10,692 nt of DNA. It comes from JBKECY01 sp047975025. Lineage in GTDB: Bacteria > Bacillota > Clostridia > Lachnospirales > Lachnospiraceae. Shown here piece after piece: positions 7,461 through 10,692 of the stretch (positions are counted from its first letter, which is position 1; every line of letters starts with the position of its first letter). The position numbers and the translations under genes are program-made. The notes under the pieces are model-generated. The model was not told where the DNA came from. It did not search any database and saw nothing but the letters and a program-made list of their open reading frames with translations. The stretch lies in contig JBKECY010000041.1 of NCBI GenBank assembly GCA_047975025.1, positions 1 through 10,692 of the forward strand, written 5' to 3'.

Positions 7461-7591
7461 AAATAGTTTGGTTACATGGTAACGGTCGGTGTAACCAATG
7501 TAACCAAATAAAAAATAGAATGGTAACGGCTTTGTCTACGGCCCAAATGCTGATAATACAACAAATAATAGATAGTGTTACCAATGTTACC
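7432..7591. repeat. GGTAAC/GGTTAC repeat cluster, candidate origin iterons
   Basis: Eight short sites lie within about 145 bases. GGTAAC occurs at 7449, 7478 and 7522, with its complement GTTACC at 7577 and 7586. GGTTAC occurs at 7470, with its complement GTAACC at 7491 and 7500. Two pairs have the same 9-base period and flanks: 7491/7500 (GTAACCAAT then GTAACCAAA) and 7577/7586 (GTTACCAAT then GTTACCAAA). A looser copy, GGTGCAACC at 7432-7440, opposes GGTAACACC at 7449-7457. The cluster starts inside the end of the VapE gene and fills the non-coding gap after it. Repeats of this kind beside a phage primase-helicase and before an AT-rich tract suggest replication initiator binding; transcriptional operators are the alternative. 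Confidence 0.6.
7467..7508. other. Long imperfect inverted repeat within the iteron cluster
   Basis: TTTGGTTACAT at 7467-7477 is the exact reverse complement of ATGTAACCAAA at 7498-7508. The inner arms GGTAAC (7478-7483) and GTAACC (7491-7496) pair further with a mismatch and a one-base bulge, leaving a short GGTC-like loop. This could form a cruciform or RNA hairpin of about 18 pairs. The T-run needed for an intrinsic terminator is missing on the + strand. Confidence 0.6.
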
Positions 7592-7712
7592 AAACTTTCT
7601 ATATAAAATAAAAAATAGATAATATATATAGTAGGTGTACCGCCTACGTCACCTAAATATACGCCATATACGCGTGTAGAGAAAAGTTTGGGTACACTTA
7701 GGAGGAACAAAA
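7592..7712. other. AT-rich tract and leader before VRR-NUC; candidate unwinding element
   Basis: Bases about 7594-7630 are almost entirely A and T, directly after the last GTTACC site, as expected for a DNA unwinding element next to iterons. Further on are GTAGG (7631-7635) opposite CCTAC (7643-7647), degenerate versions of the repeat (GGTGTACC at 7634, GGGTACAC at about 7690), and the AGGAGG of the next gene at 7700-7705. I see no convincing open reading frame or consensus promoter here. Confidence 0.45.
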
Positions 7713-8000
7713 ATGTTAGAAAAGGACATAGAAAAGTATCTGACGAAAGAGGTTAAAAAGATGGGCGGTCGGTCTTATAAGTGGGTGAGCCCGGGGAACA
7801 ATGGGGTGCCGGACAGAATTGTCCTCTTTCCTGGTAGGCAGCCAATCTTCGTAGAACTAAAAACTGAGTCAGGGATACTTAGCAAATTGCAGGCAGTGCA
7901 GATTAAAGAGCTGGTACGTCTTGGACAGGATGTCAGAGTCCTGAAAGGGATCGGGGCAGTACAGGATTTTTTAGAAGAGGTGAGAGGAAATGGAATTTAA
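7713..8000 (+). CDS. VRR-NUC domain nuclease, 95 aa
   Basis: The protein is a stand-alone VRR-NUC domain, a member of the PD-(D/E)XK nuclease superfamily usual in phages. Visible catalytic residues are Asp34 in GVPDRIVL, and Glu48 and Lys50 in FVELKTESG, with Gln60 in KLQ following; this matches the D-ExK-Q pattern. Length is normal for single-domain phage members. An AGGAGG at 7700-7705 sets the ATG at 7713. The gene is followed without a gap by a SNF2 helicase, a pairing common in phages and suggesting joint action on branched or damaged DNA, comparable with the Holliday junction and flap activity reported for VRR-NUC relatives. Exact substrate preference cannot be read from the sequence. 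Confidence 0.92.
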   Translation: MLEKDIEKYLTKEVKKMGGRSYKWVSPGNNGVPDRIVLFPGRQPIFVELKTESGILSKLQAVQIKELVRLGQDVRVLKGIGAVQDFLEEVRGNGI

Positions 8001-9411
8001 ACCACACGAGTATCAACAACACTGTATCCGGAAAATCATAGACATAAAGCGGGTGGGATTATTCTTGGATATGGGCCTGGGGAAAACAATTACCACACTG
8101 ACGGCTGTAAAAGAACTCAAGTATAGCCGGTTCCAGATCTGCAAGGTACTTGTAATAGCCCCGAAGAAGGTGGCAGAAGGAACCTGGACAAAAGAAAAGG
8201 ACAAGTGGGAGCACACAAGAATGCTTCGGGTGTCCCAGATTCTGGGGAGCCAGGCAAGACGGATCCGGGCATTAAATACACCGGCGGATATTTATATCAT
8301 CAACCGTGAGAATGTTGTGTGGCTGGTAGATTACTACCGGAATAGTTGGCCCTTTGATATGGTCGTGGTAGATGAGTCCAGCAGCTTTAAGAGCCATAAG
8401 GCAAAGCGATTTAAGGCACTGGCAAATGTCAGCAGTCGTATCAGCCGCCTGGTAGAGCTTACCGGTACACCTTCTCCGAATGGATTGAATGATCTGTGGA
8501 GCCAGGTGTTCCTGCTTGACGGAGGTGAACGATTGGGCCAAAGGTATGCGCAGTTTAGGGAACGATATTTTGATCCGGGAGATCGGGGAAACAATGTAGT
8601 CTATAACTATAAAGCTAAACCGGGGAGCGAGCAGAGCATCTTAGAAAAGATATCGGATATCTGCATCTCCATGAAAGCAGAAGACTACCTGCAGCTGCCG
8701 GATATTACGTATCATGAAATACCGGTGATCCTAGATGCTAAGGCAGAAAAGGCCTATACAGAGCTGGAACGTAAGATGGTCCTGGAGCTGCCGGACGAAG
8801 AGGAAGAGATAAGTGTTATGTCCGCTGCAGCCCTTAGCAATAAACTTTTACAGCTGGGGAATGGGGCGCTGTATGACGAAGACCGGAATGTTCATGAAGT
8901 GCATAACTGCAAGATTGAGGCATTCATGGAGCTGATAGAATCTTTGCAGGGAAAACCAGCATTAGTGTTCTACAATTATCAGCATGACCGTACAAGACTT
9001 CTAAAGGCCTTAGAGAAAACGGATTTAATTGTGCGGGAGCTTAAGACACCACAGGATGAAGATGATTGGAATGAACGGAAGATAGATATTCTGCTTACCC
9101 ACCCAGCGAGTAGTGCCTATGGACTTAACCTGCAGCACGGTGGTAATCATGTGATATGGTTCGGCCTTACGTGGAATTATGAACTATATACGCAGGCCAA
9201 CAAACGGTTACACCGACAGGGGCAGAATGAGAAAGTGATCATCCACCATCTGGTAAGTGCCGGTACCCGGGATGAGGATGTCATGAAAGCACTGGAGAAA
9301 AAAGACGATGCCCAGAACTGGGTAATGGAAAGCTTGAAAGCCAGAATACAGAAGTATAAGCCTGCACAGGGAAAGAGCCCACACTCGGCGGGCTCAGGAA
9401 AGGAAAATTGA
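7990..9411 (+). CDS. SNF2-family (superfamily 2) DNA helicase/translocase
   Basis: The 473-residue product carries the superfamily 2 motifs in order: HEYQQ near the N-terminus, Walker A DMGLGKT at 27-33, Walker B VVVDESS with Asp128-Glu129, TGTP at 158-161 (motif III), GLNL at 378-381 (motif V), and QANKRLHRQGQ at 402-412 (motif VI) with Arg406 and Arg409. Motif II is DESS rather than DEAH, usual for phage SNF2 proteins. The length is that of a minimal two-RecA-fold motor without accessory domains. The start overlaps the VRR-NUC gene by 11 bases, with GAGGTG at 7977-7982 as the probable ribosome binding site, so the two proteins are likely coupled. A role in replication fork remodelling or recombination is inferred. 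Near the 3' end, GAGCCC (9375-9380) and GGGCTC (9390-9395) form a small dyad. Confidence 0.93.
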   Translation: MEFKPHEYQQHCIRKIIDIKRVGLFLDMGLGKTITTLTAVKELKYSRFQICKVLVIAPKKVAEGTWTKEKDKWEHTRMLRVSQILGSQARRIRALNTPADIYIINRENVVWLVDYYRNSWPFDMVVVDESSSFKSHKAKRFKALANVSSRISRLVELTGTPSPNGLNDLWSQVFLLDGGERLGQRYAQFRERYFDPGDRGNNVVYNYKAKPGSEQSILEKISDICISMKAEDYLQLPDITYHEIPVILDAKAEKAYTELERKMVLELPDEEEEISVMSAAALSNKLLQLGNGALYDEDRNVHEVHNCKIEAFMELIESLQGKPALVFYNYQHDRTRLLKALEKTDLIVRELKTPQDEDDWNERKIDILLTHPASSAYGLNLQHGGNHVIWFGLTWNYELYTQANKRLHRQGQNEKVIIHHLVSAGTRDEDVMKALEKKDDAQNWVMESLKARIQKYKPAQGKSPHSAGSGKEN

Positions 9412-9758
9412 AAAAAAGTTTTATTAGTGTTTATTGCTATTTGGTTGTAGGTATATATTACTGCTGTCGTGTGACGGAAGTGTGTTGAGAGTATAGAAAA
9501 AGTGTGAATGTAATTATTTTAACGCAAAAAAAAGATCACTACTGTGACCACGTTCAACAAACCGATATATGTTATTTCGTGTTTCGTAAGTTTTATTTTA
9601 GTCGGGCCCTAGGCTACCCATTTCGTGACACATTTATAATCAACGTGCTTGACACAAAGTATATATTACCAAATGAATATGGACAGATAATGTACAAAGT
9701 AAGAACAAATAAAATTATTTTAATATTAACACGAAATAGAAAGATAGGAGGACAAAAC
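9412..9758. other. AT-rich stretch without a convincing gene
   Basis: This stretch is noticeably richer in A and T than the genes on its left. One + frame stays open from a GTG at 9504 into the next gene, but it has no ribosome binding site at that start and the translated segment looks non-biological (many Tyr, Ile and Phe, no recognisable motif), so I treat it as a chance extension. A TTGACA at 9649-9654 resembles a -35 box, but the sequence 17 bases on (AATGAA) is a poor -10. Short dyads such as TCAC-TACT-GTGA near 9536-9547 could be operators. No RNA gene was recognised. It may be a regulatory or formerly coding spacer separating the replication genes from the late-switch genes. Confidence 0.45.
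9746..9751 (+). promoter_or_regulatory. Ribosome binding site that fixes a TTG start
   Basis: A perfect AGGAGG sits 7 bases upstream of TTG at 9759-9761. It is the only strong ribosome binding site in the open frame and shows that the protein starts at the TTG rather than at the GTG 255 bases upstream. Confidence 0.8.
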
Positions 9759-10079
9759 TTGACAGATATTACAAATGAGGGCGCAGAGCGTTTAGTACAA
9801 GCCATTATTATGCAGGCAGTCAATGACTATAAAACAGCATTGAAAACTTTAATCCGATTCAATGATATAAAAGGCTCTAATGAGATTGACAAAGTAAGGG
9901 CGGCAAAGCGAACCAAAGAAGAGGTTGAAAGATTCTTTTATTCTGACTGGTATCGTGAACTGACAAATGTGTCCGGAGATAAGATAATACAAAAAGTACG
10001 GGAGGATGTAAAGGAATGGTGCAAGCAGGAGAAAATGAAAAAGGAAAAAGCAATACAGCAGCCACAAAGAAATATCTAG
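9759..10079 (+). CDS. Conserved phage protein of unknown function, 106 aa, TTG start
   Basis: The 106-residue product begins MTDITNEGAERLVQAIIMQA and contains a central RFFYSDWYRELT segment (about 58-69) followed by GDKIIQKVREDVKEW. I recall this type of segment from small proteins encoded immediately upstream of DUF1492 or sigma-like regulators in Firmicutes phages; no function is established. The protein is charged, probably helical, with a very basic end (EKMKKEKAIQQPQRNI) and no membrane segment. A DNA- or RNA polymerase-related role fits the neighbourhood but is only inference. Its last 64 bases overlap the DUF1492 gene in another frame, so translation of the two is tightly linked. The TTG start may keep expression low. 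Confidence 0.72.
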   Translation: MTDITNEGAERLVQAIIMQAVNDYKTALKTLIRFNDIKGSNEIDKVRAAKRTKEEVERFFYSDWYRELTNVSGDKIIQKVREDVKEWCKQEKMKKEKAIQQPQRNI

Positions 10080-10468
10080 AACAGGCATACTACCTTGACA
10101 AACGGATAGATACTAAAATATCTCAAATACTCATGCTGAGAAGCCTATCAACAAAAGTAACATCTGTCTTAACTGATATGCCAGGGAGTCCAATCCCAGA
10201 CAACAGCAAGACAAATGATGTCATTGATCAGATAGTGGATCTAGAAAATGAGGTCGCAGAAGAAGTATTCAAACTTGTTGCATTTAAGCGTGAAATAGGC
10301 AAGATGATAAGCGAAGTTGACAACCCACTGTATCGAGAAGTGCTAGAAAAACGGTACCTAAACTTTGACCCGTGGTGGGGAATCGCTAACGATTTGGGAA
10401 AGAAAGTACGCAACATTTACAAAATTCATGACCGAGCAATTGAAAAAATTAATATTTGCGGGGACTAA
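10016..10468 (+). CDS. DUF1492 family (ArpU/sigma-like) phage transcription regulator
   Basis: The 150-residue protein has the layout of DUF1492 proteins: a KKYLEQAYYLDKRIDTKI helix at about 18-35, the conserved TDMPGSP at 53-59, a middle helix with IVDLENEV, and a C-terminal helix-turn-helix resembling sigma factor region 4 (YREVLEKRYLNFDPWWGIAN, then LGKKVRNIYKIHDRAIEKI, about 106-145). The family is related to the ArpU group, which acts on phage late transcription; whether it replaces or assists sigma is not settled by sequence. The ATG at 10016 is the only reasonable upstream start; GGGAGG at 10000-10005 is ten bases before it. The gene overlaps the preceding one by 64 bases. A dyad and promoter-like boxes begin just 22 bases after its stop, making them natural targets. 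Confidence 0.85.
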   Translation: MVQAGENEKGKSNTAATKKYLEQAYYLDKRIDTKISQILMLRSLSTKVTSVLTDMPGSPIPDNSKTNDVIDQIVDLENEVAEEVFKLVAFKREIGKMISEVDNPLYREVLEKRYLNFDPWWGIANDLGKKVRNIYKIHDRAIEKINICGD

Positions 10469-10489
10469 CGGGCATAAGAGGGGATAAAA

Positions 10490-10502
10490 GCCACCTTGTG
10501 GC
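10490..10502. promoter_or_regulatory. GCCAC-CTT-GTGGC dyad, candidate activator site
   Basis: A 5-bp perfect inverted repeat with a 3-base centre lies between the DUF1492 stop and the promoter-like boxes. If transcription starts near 10536, its centre is at about -40, where activators contacting sigma usually bind. It could instead form a short RNA hairpin, but no T-run follows, so a terminator is less likely. Confidence 0.4.
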
Positions 10503-10506
10503 ACTC

Positions 10507-10529
10507 TTGACACCGTGTTATGATATAAT
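10507..10529 (+). promoter_or_regulatory. Promoter-like TTGACA and TGATATAAT boxes with an 11-base gap; candidate late promoter
   Basis: TTGACA at 10507-10512 and TATAAT at 10524-10529 both match the housekeeping consensus exactly, but only 11 bases separate them instead of about 17. The -10 box is preceded by TG and one base (10521-10523), making a perfect extended -10 that may work without a -35. The position right after the DUF1492 gene and before a new transcription unit suggests the switch promoter for downstream genes, perhaps helped by DUF1492 at the adjacent dyad. The predicted start is near 10536. Confidence 0.6.
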
Positions 10530-10534
10530 TGGTA

Positions 10535-10669
10535 GGAAACCAAAGAAAGCAAAAATGGTTTTCACTTACGCTATATATTAGCGCCCCTCTACTGAATGCC
10601 CTTGCTTGTTGCGGGACATTTAGCTTTTCTTGAAATAATACCCACGAGTATTAAAGAAAGAGGGTTAAC
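10535..10669 (+). promoter_or_regulatory. Structured 5' leader that pairs with the ribosome binding site; D12-methyl-like RNA candidate
   Basis: The leader can form several helices. P1 pairs 10535-10542 with 10556-10563. P2 pairs CGCTA (10569-10573) with TAGCG (10579-10583). P3 pairs CCCTCT (10585-10590) with AGAGGG (10659-10664), the ribosome binding site five bases before the ATG. Inside P3 lie P4 (AATG/CCC at 10595-10601 with GGG/CATT at 10613-10620, one A bulged) and P5 (TAATAC 10636-10641 with GTATTA 10648-10653, extended by TTTCTT 10626-10631 with AAGAAA 10654-10659 around a GAAA bulge). P3 and lower P5 compete for A10659. The result is a closed three-way junction that hides the ribosome binding site. 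A published motif named 'D12-methyl' precedes genes of the same methyltransferase class; I cannot confirm that this is a member. Confidence 0.55.
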
Positions 10670-10692
10670 ATGAATAGTTTTATTAGTTGGAT
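10670..10692 (+). CDS. Start of a probable D12-class N6-adenine DNA methyltransferase, 3' end missing
   Basis: Only seven complete codons are in the window (MNSFISW). Phage Dam-like, D12-class adenine methyltransferases commonly begin MNSFI(S/G)W followed by the AdoMet-binding (V/I)GGK motif, so this is the likely identity; the motif itself lies beyond the window edge. AGAGGG at 10659-10664, five bases upstream, serves as ribosome binding site and is predicted to be paired in the leader RNA. The enzyme would modify adenine in phage DNA, for example against host restriction. The call rests on seven residues, family memory and the leader, so it is provisional. Confidence 0.5.

Noticed and set aside
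7467..7591. CRISPR-like array
   Set aside because: Repeats are only 6-9 bases, occur in both orientations and have no regular spacers or nearby cas genes; the Cas4-like DUF2800 protein is a phage family, not evidence of CRISPR.
7363..7710. Minus-strand open frame of 115 codons over the repeat cluster, with hydrophobic LVTLVTL and WLHWLH stretches
   Set aside because: The apparent peptide repeats come from the 9-base GTAACCAAT/GTTACCAAT period, the frame overlaps the end of VapE, and no ribosome binding site or family similarity is seen.
9375..9420. Intrinsic terminator at the end of the SNF2 gene (GAGCCC/GGGCTC dyad)
   Set aside because: The stem lies within coding sequence and is followed by A-rich bases rather than a T-run on the + strand.
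9605..9617. 13-base sequence GCCCTAGGCTACC shared with the polymerase gene near 4417-4429
   Set aside because: One match of this length is about what chance predicts in a 10.7-kb sequence, and the flanks differ.
9504..9758. N-terminal extension of the 106-residue protein from a GTG at 9504
   Set aside because: No ribosome binding site at the GTG, non-protein-like composition, and a perfect AGGAGG in front of the internal TTG at 9759.

Overview
The window looks like the replication, recombination and early-to-late switch part of a tailed phage or prophage of a low- to mid-GC Firmicute, probably a gut Clostridia or Lachnospiraceae-type host. The reasons are the strong AGGAGG-type ribosome binding sites, dense head-to-tail genes on the + strand only, moderate AT-richness, and a gene set characteristic of Firmicutes phages: DUF5758, DUF2800, DUF2815, family A polymerase, VapE-type primase/helicase, VRR-NUC, SNF2 helicase and DUF1492. 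No integrase, rRNA, tRNA, transposase or CRISPR array is visible, so prophage cannot be told from free phage. The host assignment is an inference from gene content and style.

Layout. Bases 1-1145 hold small accessory genes: the 3' end of a pentapeptide-repeat/DUF5758 gene, a 42-residue zinc ribbon, and two uncharacterised proteins linked by overlapping stop/start codons. Bases 1142-3019 encode a PD-(D/E)XK nuclease with Fe-S-type cysteines (DUF2800) and a DUF2815 protein that is probably a single-strand DNA-binding protein. Bases 3066-7460 encode a family A DNA polymerase with proofreading domain and a primase-like/AAA+ VapE protein. A 252-base gap (7461-7712) holds a cluster of GGTAAC/GGTTAC repeats in both orientations followed by an AT-rich tract, a good candidate for the replication origin. 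Bases 7713-9411 encode an overlapping VRR-NUC nuclease and SNF2 helicase. After an AT-rich, apparently non-coding 347-base stretch come a small conserved phage protein (TTG start) and a DUF1492 protein, probably the transcriptional switch for late genes.

The last 200 bases are the most unusual part. A dyad and promoter-like boxes with very short spacing are followed by a leader of about 135 bases that folds into several compensating hairpins and pairs with the ribosome binding site of the last gene. That gene begins like a D12-class N6-adenine DNA methyltransferase. This is a candidate cis-regulatory RNA, possibly related to the published 'D12-methyl' RNA motif.

How the parts may fit: VapE (priming and unwinding), the polymerase and DUF2815 would copy the genome from the 7.45-7.63 kb repeats; DUF2800, VRR-NUC and the SNF2 protein would process or recombine DNA; DUF1492 would then turn on the region downstream, starting with DNA methylation.
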